A stretch of DNA of 64,000 bases from Streptomyces sp. JJ38 (GCF_019303475.1 NZ_JABLSI010000020.1:1-64000), one strand, 5' to 3'. Counted from the stretch's first letter, positions 25,804 to 34,364 are shown. Program-made: numbers and translations. Notes: a model not told the origin generated them from the sequence alone.

Positions 25804-26417
25804 GCGCCGCTGCCGGGGTAGATCGTCAGGGTGCCCTCGGGCACGCGCTCGCCGAGGGAGCACTCCCAGGTGCCGCGCCCCTGGTCGCCGAGGAACCGTT
25901 CGAAGGCGAGGCTGCGCCCGCGGGGGCCGTCGTAGTCGGCGTACTCCATGCGGCCGGTGGCACCGAGGCCCGTGGTGCCCTCGGAGCGGTAGGAGGCGGT
26001 GCCGTGCTCGGTGCGGTGGTAGGTGACGCCCTCGACGGTGACGGTGGCGCGGCTCGGGGTGAGGTCGGCGTCGGCGCGTTCCGTCCACAGGACGACCTCG
26101 AGCGTCGGATCCTCTTCGACGGAGAGCCAGCGGCGCCCCTCGCCGGTGACCTCCATGGGGTCGAGGAAGTGCTCGGACCAGGTGTACCCGCCCTCGGTGA
26201 GCCGCAGGGAGCCGCGTACGAACAGGCGTTCGCCGAGATACTCGACCATGTCGCCGGCCTTGAGCGTGCGGGGGTCTCCGGCGGCGCTGTCCTCGGGGGC
26301 GAACGGATCCCGGGGTGCCGGTGCCGTCGTGGCCGTCGCCGTGCGCCGCCTGCGCAGCAGCACAGCGATCACGATCGCGAGGATCACGACAGCGAGCACC
26401 GCCAGCAGCAGCTTCAC
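25800..26417 (-). CDS. DUF4178 membrane-anchored protein
   Basis: A 205-residue protein with one N-terminal membrane helix (LLLAVLAVVILAIVIAVLL followed by RRRR, cytoplasmic side) and a soluble DUF4178 domain: LKAGDMVEYLGERLFVRGSL, WSEHFL and LSVEEDPTLEVVLW. It is the first gene of the operon that ends with the spermidine-synthase-like protein. The intergenic region upstream is shared with the divergent Rieske gene. DUF4178 domains commonly occur with DUF350 and SpeE-like proteins in envelope-stress gene clusters. Confidence 0.84.
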   Translation of the reverse strand: MKLLLAVLAVVILAIVIAVLLRRRRTATATTAPAPRDPFAPEDSAAGDPRTLKAGDMVEYLGERLFVRGSLRLTEGGYTWSEHFLDPMEVTGEGRRWLSVEEDPTLEVVLWTERADADLTPSRATVTVEGVTYHRTEHGTASYRSEGTTGLGATGRMEYADYDGPRGRSLAFERFLGDQGRGTWECSLGERVPEGTLTIYPGSGA

Positions 26418-26617
26418 GACAACCCCCGAGATTTGGCACTGCGACGAGCGCGGCCGAGTATGTCACAGCGCCCGGGACGGCAATCGGGCGGTGTACCGGC
26501 CCCGTTTTGCGGCCGCCGGTGCGGGGAACCCGGCGGCCCATGTCAATGCGATACACGGACGACGGCGGCACGCGGGCCACACGGCAGGAGCCGTCGCCCC
26601 CGGGGCCGGGACGGACG

Positions 26618-27457
26618 ATGGCGGCGCTCGACGCGGTGGAGCGCTTGTCCGCCCTGGACAGCACCGCGACCCGGATCCGGTCGTGGGTGAAGAGCCTGCC
26701 GCTGGGGCGCGGCCGGGACGCGCTGCACGGGAAGTGGCTCGGCCACCCGGTGCATCCGCTGATGGTCCAGGTGCCGGTCGGTTCGTGGCTGTCCGCGGCG
26801 GCACTGGACCTGGTGCCCGGTCAGCGGCGCGGCGCCGGGGCGCTGGTGGCGCTGGGGCTCGCGGGGGCCGGACCGGCCGCGGTGGCGGGCTGGGTGGACT
26901 GGGCGGAGCTGCGGCCCGGGCAGCAGCGTGTGGGGTTGGTTCACGCCGCCTGCAACATCGGCGCCGTCGGGCTGTACGCCGGCTCGCTCGTGATGCGGAT
27001 GCGGGGCCGGCACGTGAAGGGGCGGCTGCTGGGTTTCGCCGGGCTGTCCCTGATCTCGGCGGGCGGGGCGCTGGGCGCTCATCTGGCCTACCGGCAGGCC
27101 GTGGGCGCCAACCACGCCGAGGGGATGGCGGCGCGGATCGGCTCGCAGTGGTACGAGCTGGGCCGGCTGGAGGAGTTCCCGGTGGACGTGCTGGTGCGGC
27201 GCAGCGTCGAGGCGGTGCCGGTGGTCGTGGTGCGCCGGGCCGACGACCGGGTGTACGCGCTGGTCGAGCAGTGCAGCCACCTGGGTGGCCCGCTGTCCCA
27301 GGGCCATCTGACGGACGGCTGCGTGAAGTGCCCCTGGCACGGCAGCCTGTTCCGGCTGTCGGACGGCTGGAACGTCCACGGCCCGGCGACGTCGGCGCAG
27401 CCGGCTTTCGAGACGCGGGTCGAGGACGGCGTGGTGCACGCCCGGCGGCGTGACTGA
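26618..27457 (+). CDS. DUF2231-Rieske fusion protein
   Basis: A 279-residue two-domain protein. Residues about 35-165 form a DUF2231 membrane domain with the marker LGHPVHPLMVQVPVGSWLSA and four hydrophobic helices. Residues about 180-275 form a Rieske [2Fe-2S] domain with ligands Cys219 and His221 (CSHLGGPL) and Cys238 and His241 (CPWHG). A membrane-anchored electron carrier is implied; no oxygenase partner is nearby. The ATG at 26618 is chosen by comparison with the usual N-terminus of the family; ATG codons at 26540 and 26546 could add 26 or 24 residues. Confidence 0.86.
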   Translation: MAALDAVERLSALDSTATRIRSWVKSLPLGRGRDALHGKWLGHPVHPLMVQVPVGSWLSAAALDLVPGQRRGAGALVALGLAGAGPAAVAGWVDWAELRPGQQRVGLVHAACNIGAVGLYAGSLVMRMRGRHVKGRLLGFAGLSLISAGGALGAHLAYRQAVGANHAEGMAARIGSQWYELGRLEEFPVDVLVRRSVEAVPVVVVRRADDRVYALVEQCSHLGGPLSQGHLTDGCVKCPWHGSLFRLSDGWNVHGPATSAQPAFETRVEDGVVHARRRD

Positions 27458-27576
27458 CGGACTGACGGCCGTTCGGGTGCTTCCCGGGGCGCGTGGGCGT
27501 CCTGTCCGCGGAGGCGGGCGTAATCACCCGCGTCCGGGGGAACCGGGTGCGGCCAAGGAGAAAGCGAGGTGACGGC

Positions 27577-27996
27577 ATGATCGGATCTGTGCGCCGCCGG
27601 CCGGTCGACGCGCACGAGGCATCGGTGGGTGAGCTGGTGGAGCGTGCCTCCGCCCAGCTCTCGGAACTGGTGCGCCGTGAGATGCGGCTGGCCCAGGCGG
27701 AGCTGGTGCAGAAGGGCAAGCGCGCGGGCATCGGCGGCGGCATGTTCGGCGGGGCCGCACTGACGGGTTTCCTGGCGCTGCAGGCCTTGGTCGCCGGTGC
27801 CGTCGCGGCGCTGGCGCTGGTGCTGCCGGTGTGGGCGTCCGCGTTGATCATCGGCGGTGCGCTGCTCCTGGTCACGGGGGTACTGGCGGTGGTGGGGAAG
27901 AGGGAACTGCGCAGCGCCACTCCCCCGACGCCGCAGCAGGCGCTGGGCAGCGTGAAGGCCGATATCGCCGAGATCCGGGGGAGGATGCACCGATGA
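27577..27996 (+). CDS. Phage-holin-like (Actinobacterial holin-X / DUF1469) membrane protein
   Basis: A 139-residue membrane protein of the group annotated phage holin family / DUF1469 in actinomycete chromosomes. A soluble amphipathic start (VGELVERASAQLSELVRREMRLAQAEL, split here) precedes two membrane helices at about 55-80 and 85-108. The name is historical; these chromosomal proteins are not linked to lysis. It has a GAGG site upstream of its ATG and its stop overlaps the DUF3618 start, forming a three-gene unit of small membrane proteins. Confidence 0.83.
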   Translation: MIGSVRRRPVDAHEASVGELVERASAQLSELVRREMRLAQAELVQKGKRAGIGGGMFGGAALTGFLALQALVAGAVAALALVLPVWASALIIGGALLLVTGVLAVVGKRELRSATPPTPQQALGSVKADIAEIRGRMHR

Positions 27997-28277
27997 GCCG
28001 GCACACGGAGGCGGCGGCGCGGGATCCGCGGGTGCTGCGGGAGCAGGTCAAGGACACGCGGGCGGAGCTGGGTGACACCGTCGCGGCCCTGGTGGCGAAG
28101 ACCGATGTGCGGGCGCGGGCGCGGCGCCGGGCGACGGACGCCCGCGTCCAGGCCCGGCACGCGGCTTCGGTGGCGCGGGAGGGCGGCCGGCGCGCGGTCC
28201 TTCCGCTCGCCGCGGCCGGTGTGGTGGGCCTGCTGACGGCCGCGTGGGTGCTGCGCAGGCTGTCCGGGCGGAGGTGA
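27993..28277 (+). CDS. DUF3618 small membrane protein
   Basis: A 94-residue protein. The N-terminal REQVKDTRAELGDTVAALVAKTDVR matches DUF3618, a helical domain, and a single membrane helix follows near residues 68-86 before the short basic tail. Its ATG overlaps the preceding stop (ATGA) and its stop overlaps the next start (GTGA). Function is unknown; the conserved neighbourhood suggests a membrane-organising assembly. Confidence 0.85.
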   Translation: MSRHTEAAARDPRVLREQVKDTRAELGDTVAALVAKTDVRARARRRATDARVQARHAASVAREGGRRAVLPLAAAGVVGLLTAAWVLRRLSGRR

Positions 28278-28543
28278 GCGGGGTGTCCAAGGTCGTGAGC
28301 CGCGTGGGCGGCCTGGCTGTGACGGTGGTCGGCGGCGCCGTGACGGGTGCGGTGTTCAAGCGGGTGTGGCGGGCCGTGGCCGGCGAGGACGAGGCTCCCG
28401 ACGCGCGGGACGTCGAGCGGAGCTGGCGGGAGGTGCTGCTGGCCGCGGCCCTGCACGGGGCGCTGCTGGCGCTGGTGAAGGCGGCCATGCAGCGCGGCGG
28501 TGCGCTGGGGGCGCGGCGGGTGAAGGCGCGGCGCGCCGCCTGA
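28274..28543 (+). CDS. DUF4235 small membrane protein
   Basis: An 89-residue protein with two hydrophobic stretches (GGLAVTVVGGAVTGAVFKRVW and LLAAALHGALLALVKAAM, each split here) separated by an acidic loop EDEAPDARDVERSW. This is the DUF4235 pattern. It begins with a GTG overlapping the DUF3618 stop and is followed directly by a strong terminator hairpin, closing the three-gene unit. Confidence 0.83.
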   Translation: MSGVSKVVSRVGGLAVTVVGGAVTGAVFKRVWRAVAGEDEAPDARDVERSWREVLLAAALHGALLALVKAAMQRGGALGARRVKARRAA

Positions 28544-28578
28544 GGGCCCCGGGCTCCGCGCGAGCCCGGGGTCCTCAG
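28540..28578. terminator. Bidirectional terminator hairpin
   Basis: A 17-bp stem with one G-T pair (28540-28556 with 28562-28578) and a 5-nt loop. It begins within the DUF4235 stop codon and serves the convergent DUF4235 and acyl-CoA dehydrogenase genes. Confidence 0.8.
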
Positions 28579-28611
28579 GGCCGTCCGGCGTGCGCGACGG
28601 CCGCCGCGGTG

Positions 28612-29838
28612 TCAGCGGATGGACGCGCCGGAGACCGTCCGGGAGATCACCAGGCGCTGGATCTCGCTGGTGCCCTCGAAGATGGTGTAGATCGCGGCGT
28701 CGCGGTGCATGCGCTCGACGGGGTACTCGCGGGTGTAGCCGTTGCCGCCGAGGATCTGGATGGCCTGGGCCGTGACCGTCTTGGCGACCTCGCTCGCGTA
28801 CAGCTTGGACATCGAGCCCTCGGCCGCCTCGAAGGGCTTTCCGGTGGTGGCCATCCACGAGGCGCGCCATACCAGGAGCCGGGCCGCGTCGATCTGGGTG
28901 CGCATGTCGGCGAGCTGGAAGGCGACGCCCTGGTTGTCGATGATCGGACGGCCGAACTGCTCCCGGGTCCTGGCGTAGTCGAGGGCGACCTCGTAGGCGG
29001 CGCGGGCGGTGCCCACAGCCATGGCGCCGACGGCCGGGCGGGAGGCCTCGAAGGTGGCCATGGCGGCGTTCTTCACCCTCTCTCCCCCGTTCTTGGCGCG
29101 CTCGCGGGCCCGGGCGAGCCGCTCGTCGAGCTTCTCCTTGCCGCCGAGCAGGCAGCTGCCGGGGACGCGGACGTCCTCGAGTACGACCTCGGCGGTGTGG
29201 GAGGCCCGGATGCCGTGCTTCTGGAACTTCTGCCCCTGGGAGAGACCGGGAGTGCCGGGCGGGATGATGAAGGAGGCGTGGCCCTTGGACCCGAGCTCCG
29301 GGTCGACGACGGCGACGACGACGTGCACGCTCGCGATGCCGCCGTTGGTCGCCCAGGTCTTGGTGCCGTTGAGGACCCACTCGTCCCTGGCCTCGTCGTA
29401 GACGGCGCGGGTGCGCATGGAGGCCACGTCGGAGCCGGCGTCGGGCTCGGAGGAGCAGAAGGCGGCGACCTTGACGTCGTCGGCGTCGCCGTACATCTGG
29501 GGGATCCAGGTGCCGATCTGCTCTTCGGTTCCGTTGGTGAGCACCCCGACGGCGGCGAGGCCGGTGCCGACGATGGACAGGGCTATGCCGGCGTCACCCC
29601 AGAACAGCTCCTCCATGGCCATGGGGATGCCGAGGCCGGTGGGGTCGAAGAACTGCTGGGCGTAGAAGTCGAGGGAGTAGAGTCCGATCTTGGCGGCTTC
29701 CTGGATGATCGGCCAGGGGGTTTCCTCGCGCTCGTCCCACTCGGCGGCGGCCGGGCGCATGACGTCGGCGGCGAAGCCGTGAATCCACTCCTTCACGGCC
29801 TTCTGGTCGTCGTTGAGGTCGAACGCGAACTCCGTCAT
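28612..29838 (-). CDS. Acyl-CoA dehydrogenase
   Basis: A 408-residue FAD-dependent acyl-CoA dehydrogenase that introduces the alpha-beta double bond in the first step of beta-oxidation. Signatures are [28 protein letters not shown] and the C-terminal [20 protein letters not shown] (split here). The catalytic base is Glu388 in IFEGTSEIQ. It is divergent from a TetR gene, and the gap contains two or three GTTACT/AGTAAC-type half-site pairs, so acyl-CoA-responsive repression is likely. It is convergent with the small membrane-protein unit. Confidence 0.94.
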   Translation of the reverse strand: MTEFAFDLNDDQKAVKEWIHGFAADVMRPAAAEWDEREETPWPIIQEAAKIGLYSLDFYAQQFFDPTGLGIPMAMEELFWGDAGIALSIVGTGLAAVGVLTNGTEEQIGTWIPQMYGDADDVKVAAFCSSEPDAGSDVASMRTRAVYDEARDEWVLNGTKTWATNGGIASVHVVVAVVDPELGSKGHASFIIPPGTPGLSQGQKFQKHGIRASHTAEVVLEDVRVPGSCLLGGKEKLDERLARARERAKNGGERVKNAAMATFEASRPAVGAMAVGTARAAYEVALDYARTREQFGRPIIDNQGVAFQLADMRTQIDAARLLVWRASWMATTGKPFEAAEGSMSKLYASEVAKTVTAQAIQILGGNGYTREYPVERMHRDAAIYTIFEGTSEIQRLVISRTVSGASIR

Positions 29839-29860
29839 GGCGGGCCCTCCAGCACTGCCT

Positions 29861-29875
29861 GTTACTTGAAGTAAC
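29861..29875. promoter_or_regulatory. TetR operator candidate 1
   Basis: Perfect inverted repeat GTTACT-TGA-AGTAAC, 22 bases before the acyl-CoA dehydrogenase start. A related pair lies at 29885-29898 and a further half site near 29943. Confidence 0.65.
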
Positions 29876-29884
29876 GGCAGTCTG

Positions 29885-29898
29885 TTACTGATCGGTAA
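29885..29898. promoter_or_regulatory. TetR operator candidate 2
   Basis: TTAC...GTAA arms spaced by 6 bases with an inner GATC, sharing the half-site of the perfect repeat 20 bp away. It is positioned to affect both divergent promoters. Confidence 0.5.
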
Positions 29899-29988
29899 GG
29901 TATGTCAACTCCCCCACTCTCCGGTACCCCCCGCTGCGCGGGTGTTACTTTGCGCAGGCAGCGCACAGCACGGGCGGGGAGTGACGCC

Positions 29989-30636
29989 ATGGAGACCAGA
30001 GGCCAGGACGACCGGCGGGCCGCCGCCACCGGACGCAGACGGGAGGAGCTGCTGGAGGCCGCCAACCGCGTGGTGATGCGCGAGGGGCCGGAGGCCTCCA
30101 TGAACGCGATCGCCGCCGAGGCGGGCATCACCAAGCCGATCCTCTACCGGCACTTCGGCGACAAGGGCGGCCTCTACCGCGCCCTCGCCGTCCGGCACAC
30201 CGACGCCCTCCTGGACTCGCTGCGCGCCGCGCTGGACGCCCCCGCCGACCGCCGGGAACGGGTCGAGGCCACGCTGGACACCTACCTGGCCGCCATCGAG
30301 GCCCGCCCGCAGGTCTACCGCTTCCTCATGCACCCGGCCGAGAGCGACTCGCGCGGGGAGCAGGGCTTCGCCGCCGGGCAACAGACGGCGCCCGTCCTGC
30401 GCAGGCTCGGCGAGGAGCTGGCGCAGGTCATCGCCGACCGCGTGGACCTGGGCCCGAACGGCGTCGAGCTGGCCCGCGTGTGGGGGCACGGCATCGTCGG
30501 CATGATGCACGCCGCCGGGGACTGGTGGCTGTCCGACCGGCCCTGCTCGCGCGCCCAACTGGTGCGCCACCTGGCCGATCTGCTGTGGGGACGGCTCGCC
30601 GCCGCCGGGGACAAGGTCGGCGGCCACCCCTTCTGA
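29989..30636 (+). CDS. TetR-family transcriptional regulator
   Basis: A 215-residue repressor. The DNA-binding domain is RREELLEAANRVVMREGPEA then AEAGITKPILYRHFGDKGGLYRAL, and the C-terminal portion (VYRFLMHPAE, WGHGIVGMMHAAGDWWL) resembles FadR/KstR-like actinomycete regulators of lipid catabolism. The ATG at 29989 has GGGGAG nearby. It is divergent from the acyl-CoA dehydrogenase gene and very likely controls it. Its stop lies only 5 bases from the convergent deformylase stop. Confidence 0.9.
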   Translation: METRGQDDRRAAATGRRREELLEAANRVVMREGPEASMNAIAAEAGITKPILYRHFGDKGGLYRALAVRHTDALLDSLRAALDAPADRRERVEATLDTYLAAIEARPQVYRFLMHPAESDSRGEQGFAAGQQTAPVLRRLGEELAQVIADRVDLGPNGVELARVWGHGIVGMMHAAGDWWLSDRPCSRAQLVRHLADLLWGRLAAAGDKVGGHPF

Positions 30637-30640
30637 CCCC

Positions 30641-31210
30641 TCAGGCGCTCCGGGTCCCGGCGCCCGGCAGCGCCCGGCCCCAGTCGCTGCGGCGCACCGC
30701 GCGCAGGAGGCGCCGTCGCCGCAGACCGCCGAGCCGGTCGGCGTAGACGGCGCCGTCCAGGTGGTCGCACTCGTGCTGAAGGCAGCGCGCGAAGAAGCCC
30801 GTGCCCGTGACCCGGGCCGGGCTCCCGTCCGCCCGCAGGCCCTCGACCACGACCCGGTCGGCGCGCGGCGTGATGGCCTCCAGGCCGGGCAGCGACAGGC
30901 AGCCCTCGGGCCCGCGCACCCGCACTCCGTCGGCCTCGACGAGCCGCGGGTTGACGAGGTGCCCCACGTGCCGCCGGTCCTCGTCGTCCGGGCAGTCGTA
31001 GACGAAGACGCGCACCGCCTCACCGATCTGGTTCGCGGCCAGTCCCACCCCGCGGGCCGCGTACATGGAGGCGAACATGTCCTCGACCAGCTCCGCCAGG
31101 GCCGGCCCGAACTGTGTGACCTCGGCACACGGTTGGTGCAGCACCTCGGCACCGTAGAGGGTGAGGGGGCGGATTCGTCCGGAACTGCCGGGGATGGCGC
31201 CGCGTTGCAT
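30641..31210 (-). CDS. def: Peptide deformylase
   Basis: A 189-residue metalloenzyme that removes the formyl group from the initiator methionine of new proteins. The three motifs are GVGLAANQIG, EGCLSLPG (metal-ligand Cys) and QHECDHLDG (two His ligands and the catalytic Glu). The C-terminus is longer and Arg-rich compared with Escherichia coli Def. A TAGGCT hexamer lies seven bases before the ATG, so the transcript may be leaderless. Streptomyces genomes usually have several def paralogues, so this may not be the essential copy. Confidence 0.93.
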   Translation of the reverse strand: MQRGAIPGSSGRIRPLTLYGAEVLHQPCAEVTQFGPALAELVEDMFASMYAARGVGLAANQIGEAVRVFVYDCPDDEDRRHVGHLVNPRLVEADGVRVRGPEGCLSLPGLEAITPRADRVVVEGLRADGSPARVTGTGFFARCLQHECDHLDGAVYADRLGGLRRRRLLRAVRRSDWGRALPGAGTRSA

Positions 31211-31217
31211 GTCCGTC

Positions 31218-31223
31218 AGCCTA
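31218..31223 (-). promoter_or_regulatory. -10 hexamer for a probable leaderless def transcript
   Basis: On the minus strand TAGGCT lies seven bases upstream of the deformylase ATG at 31210. Confidence 0.5.
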
Positions 31224-31277
31224 CGGCGCCCCGCCGAAGGACCCCGTGGTGCGTTCGGGAGCCGAGCCGGATCTCGG

Positions 31278-31283
31278 TAGGCT
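31278..31283 (+). promoter_or_regulatory. -10 hexamer upstream of murT
   Basis: TAGGCT lies five bases before an in-frame ATG at 31289, 30 bases upstream of the murT start chosen at 31319. Either a leaderless start gives a 10-residue longer MurT or the transcript has a short leader containing the good AAGGAGG site. Confidence 0.45.
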
Positions 31284-31318
31284 GCACCATGACCGAAGCG
31301 CAAGGAGGATCAACGACG

Positions 31319-32560
31319 ATGTCGGGCAACCCGGAGCCGCTGTCACCGCGCGCCAAACTGGCCGTGACGGCCGGCAAAGCCGCGGCGGCGGTGTCACGAG
31401 CGGCGGGCCGTGGCAGCGGATCAGTCATCGGCGGCCGGGTGGCCCTGAAACTCGATCCCGATCTGCTCGCACGGCTGGCCTCACACCTGGACGTCATCCT
31501 CGTCTCCGCCACGAACGGCAAGACGACGACGACGCGGCTGATCGCCGAGGCCCTGCGGGCGGAGCCGGAGGACGTCGTCTCCAACGCACTCGGCGCCAAC
31601 ATGCCGGCCGGCATCACCTCCGCCCTGGCCGGCGGCTCCCGGGCCCGCTTCGGCGTCATCGAGGTGGACGAGAAGTACCTGTCCGCGGTCGCACGGGACG
31701 TGACACCGAAGGCCATCGCCCTGCTCAACCTCTCCCGGGACCAGCTGGACCGCGCGGCCGAGACCCGGATGCTGGCCGAGCACTGGCGCGAGGGGCTGGC
31801 CGGGAACAAGGCGCTGATCGTGGCGAACGCCGACGACCCGCTGGTGGTCTGGGCCGCCTCCTCCTCCCCCAACGTGGTGTGGGTGGCCGCGGGCCAGGAG
31901 TGGAAGGACGACGCCTGGTCCTGTCCCTCCTGCGGCGGTGTGCTGCAGCGCCCCGGGGACGACTGGGTGTGCGCCGAGTGCGGATTCCGCCGTCCGACGC
32001 CGACCTGGGCGCTGTCGGGCGACCACGTGCTGGACCCGCACGGCTCCGCGTGGCCGATCCGGCTGCAACTGCCGGGCCGGGCCAACCGGGCCAACGCCAC
32101 GACCTCGGCCGCCGTGGCCGCGGCCTTCGGCGTGCCGCCGCAGACCGCCCTGGAGCGCATGTTCGCGGTGACGGCCGTCGCCGGGCGCTACGACGTCGTC
32201 TCCTACCAGGGCCGCGAGGTGCGGCTGCTGCTGGCCAAGAACCCGGCCGGCTGGCTGGAGACGTTCTCCCTGATCGACGCTCCCCCGGCGCCGGTGATCC
32301 TGTCCGTCAACGCCCGCGGCGCCGACGGCACCGACACCTCCTGGCTGTGGGACGTCGACTACGGGCGGCTCGCCGGCCACCCGATCTGCGTCATCGGCGA
32401 CCGCAAGCTCGACCTCGCCGTGCGGCTGGAGGTCGCGGGCGTCGACTTCCAGGTGTGCCAGAGCGCCGAGGAGGCCGTCCGGCGCTGCCCGCCCGGCCGG
32501 ATCGAGGCCATCGCCAACTACACCGCCTTCCAGGACCTGCGGCGCGCCGTGGGCAACTGA
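31319..32560 (+). CDS. murT: Lipid II isoglutaminyl synthase, MurT subunit
   Basis: A 413-residue Mur-ligase-like protein that, with GatD, amidates the D-Glu of the peptidoglycan stem to D-isoglutamine. The ATP loop is SATNGKTTTT (63-72), the central Mur ligase region includes VIEVDEKYL and LLNLSRDQLDR, and a Zn ribbon has Cys202, Cys205, Cys218 and Cys221 (CPSCG, CAECG), as in the Staphylococcus and Streptococcus enzymes. The ATG at 31319 follows AAGGAGG and matches the usual family N-terminus. gatD follows by 25 bases. Confidence 0.95.
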   Translation: MSGNPEPLSPRAKLAVTAGKAAAAVSRAAGRGSGSVIGGRVALKLDPDLLARLASHLDVILVSATNGKTTTTRLIAEALRAEPEDVVSNALGANMPAGITSALAGGSRARFGVIEVDEKYLSAVARDVTPKAIALLNLSRDQLDRAAETRMLAEHWREGLAGNKALIVANADDPLVVWAASSSPNVVWVAAGQEWKDDAWSCPSCGGVLQRPGDDWVCAECGFRRPTPTWALSGDHVLDPHGSAWPIRLQLPGRANRANATTSAAVAAAFGVPPQTALERMFAVTAVAGRYDVVSYQGREVRLLLAKNPAGWLETFSLIDAPPAPVILSVNARGADGTDTSWLWDVDYGRLAGHPICVIGDRKLDLAVRLEVAGVDFQVCQSAEEAVRRCPPGRIEAIANYTAFQDLRRAVGN

Positions 32561-32585
32561 CCCGGTCCAGTCGAGGAGTACGAGC

Positions 32586-33314
32586 ATGAGTGACAGCAGC
32601 CTGCGCGTCGTGTGGGTGTACCCGGACCTGCTGAGCACGTACGGGGATCAGGGGAACGTCCTGGTGGTGGAGCGCCGGGCCCGGCAGCGCGGGCTGCACG
32701 TCCAGCGCGTCGACGTGCGCTCCGACCAGCCCGTCCCCACCTCCGGCGACATCTATCTGATCGGCGGCGGCGAGGACCGTCCACAGCGGCTCGCGGCCGA
32801 GCGGCTGGTGCGCGACGGCGGCCTGCAGCGGGCCGTGGACAACGGCGCCATCGTCTTCTCGGTGTGCGCCGGATACCAGATCATCGGGCACGAGTTCGTC
32901 AACGACCTCGGAGAGCGGCAGGCCGGTCTCGGTCTGCTCGACGTCACCTCGGTGCGCGGCACCGGCGAGCGCTGCGTGGGTGACGTGCTGGCCGACATGG
33001 ACGAGAACCTGCGGCTCCCGCAGCTCACCGGCTTCGAGAACCACCAGGGTGTCACCCACGTGGGGCCCGGAGCCCGGCCGCTGGCCCGGGTGCGGTTCGG
33101 ACGGGGCAACGGCACCGGGGACGGCACCGAGGGCGCGTGGAACGACACCGTCTTCGGGACCTACATGCACGGGCCGGTCCTCGCCCGCAATCCCCAGATC
33201 GCCGACCTGCTGGTCAAGCTGGCCCTCGACGTCAACGCCCTCCCGCCGGTGGACGACCGCTGGTACGAGGCGCTGCGGGCCGAGCGCATCGCGGCGGCTA
33301 CCCAACCGGCCTGA
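32586..33314 (+). CDS. gatD: Lipid II isoglutaminyl synthase, glutaminase subunit GatD
   Basis: A 242-residue class I glutamine amidotransferase that supplies ammonia to MurT. The nucleophile is Cys94 in FSVCAGYQIIG and the catalytic histidine His195 in GTYMHGP. As in other GatD and CobB/CobQ-type domains, the third triad residue is not an obvious Glu next to the His. It is co-transcribed with murT and ended by a strong terminator at 33322-33359. Amidated lipid II is needed for efficient transpeptidation in actinomycetes. Confidence 0.95.
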   Translation: MSDSSLRVVWVYPDLLSTYGDQGNVLVVERRARQRGLHVQRVDVRSDQPVPTSGDIYLIGGGEDRPQRLAAERLVRDGGLQRAVDNGAIVFSVCAGYQIIGHEFVNDLGERQAGLGLLDVTSVRGTGERCVGDVLADMDENLRLPQLTGFENHQGVTHVGPGARPLARVRFGRGNGTGDGTEGAWNDTVFGTYMHGPVLARNPQIADLLVKLALDVNALPPVDDRWYEALRAERIAAATQPA

Positions 33315-33321
33315 CGGCTTC

Positions 33322-33359
33322 GGGCGGGCCCCGGTCACGGCTGTGACCGGGGCCCGCCC
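33322..33359 (+). terminator. Terminator after murT-gatD
   Basis: A 17-bp perfect GC-rich stem (33322-33338 with 33343-33359) with a 4-nt loop, 7 bases after the gatD stop and followed by TATTCT. Confidence 0.85.
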
Positions 33360-33401
33360 TATTCTGATCCGGGCGACCGGAGCGAATCAGGAGCTACAGG
33401 G

Positions 33402-34364
33402 ATGGACCACAGCGGCCACGGCGGGATGACCGATCTGGCACCGTTCACGTTGGGGCGGGGTCTGGCGTTCACCGGTGAGCCGTTCTTCCTGACCGGCTGC
33501 CTGCTCGCCCTGGCGCTGTACGGCTGGGGTGTGCTGCGGCTGCGGCGGCGCGGGGACGCCTGGCGGACGGGGCGGACGGTCGCGTTCACCGCCGGGGTGC
33601 TGACGATCGCGCTGACGATGTGCACCGCGCTGAACGAGTACGGCATGGTGCTGTTCAGCGTGCACATGGTGCAGCACATGGTGATCAGCATGCTCTCGCC
33701 GATCCTCCTGCTGCTGGGGGCGCCGGTGACGCTGGCGCTGCGCGCCCTGCCCGCGGCGGCCCGCGGCCGCACGGGGCCGCGCGAGCTGCTCGTCCGCGTG
33801 CTGCACAGCCACTACGTGCGCGTCATCTCGCACCCGGTGTTCACCATCCCGCTGTTCATCGCCAGCCTGTACGGCCTGTACTTCACGCCGCTGTTCGACC
33901 ACCTCATGGCCTCCAGGCCCGGGCACATCGCGATGATGCTGCACTTCCTGGCGGTCGGGCTGGTCTTCTTCTGGCCGATCATGGGAGTGGATCCGGGGCC
34001 GCACCGGCCGGGGTACCTGATGCGCATGCTGGAGCTGTTCGCCGGCATGCCGTTCCACGCCTTCTTCGGCATCGCCCTGATGATGGGCAGCGAGCCGATG
34101 GTGAAGACGTACGCCGACCCGGCCCCCTCACTGGGCGTGACGGCGCTGGGGGACCAGCACGCCGCCGGGGGCATCGCCTGGGCGTTCAGCGAGATCCCCT
34201 CGGTTCTGGTGCTCCTCGCGCTCGTCTACCAGTGGTACGTCTCCGACCAGCGCCAGGCCCGGCGTCAGGACCGGGCCGCCGCCCGCGACGGGGACGCCGA
34301 GCTGGCGGCCTACAACGCCTACCTGAGCTCGCTCCAGTCGCGCGGCGCCGCCTCGCGGAGCTGA
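33402..34364 (+). CDS. Cytochrome c oxidase assembly protein (CtaG/caa3 type)
   Basis: A 320-residue membrane protein of the Caa3_CtaG family, seven predicted helices, linked to copper delivery to cytochrome c oxidase. The N-terminus carries a His/Met-rich sequence (MDHSGHGGM) suited to copper binding. Conserved His/Met pairs occur in the membrane: VHMVQHMVISMLSP, RPGHIAMMLHFL and GMPFHAFFGIALM. The start ATG follows AGGAGCTACAGGG. It sits between a terminator and a small membrane-protein gene and is probably monocistronic. Confidence 0.9.
   Translation: MDHSGHGGMTDLAPFTLGRGLAFTGEPFFLTGCLLALALYGWGVLRLRRRGDAWRTGRTVAFTAGVLTIALTMCTALNEYGMVLFSVHMVQHMVISMLSPILLLLGAPVTLALRALPAAARGRTGPRELLVRVLHSHYVRVISHPVFTIPLFIASLYGLYFTPLFDHLMASRPGHIAMMLHFLAVGLVFFWPIMGVDPGPHRPGYLMRMLELFAGMPFHAFFGIALMMGSEPMVKTYADPAPSLGVTALGDQHAAGGIAWAFSEIPSVLVLLALVYQWYVSDQRQARRQDRAAARDGDAELAAYNAYLSSLQSRGAASRS

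Noticed and set aside
26463..28160. 565-codon minus-strand frame opposite the Rieske and holin-like genes
   Set aside because: Low-complexity Arg/Pro/Ala translation without domains, antisense to well-supported genes.
27577..28543. Prophage or lysis module suggested by the holin-like name
   Set aside because: The protein belongs to a chromosomal actinomycete family and no phage structural, integrase or lysin genes are nearby.
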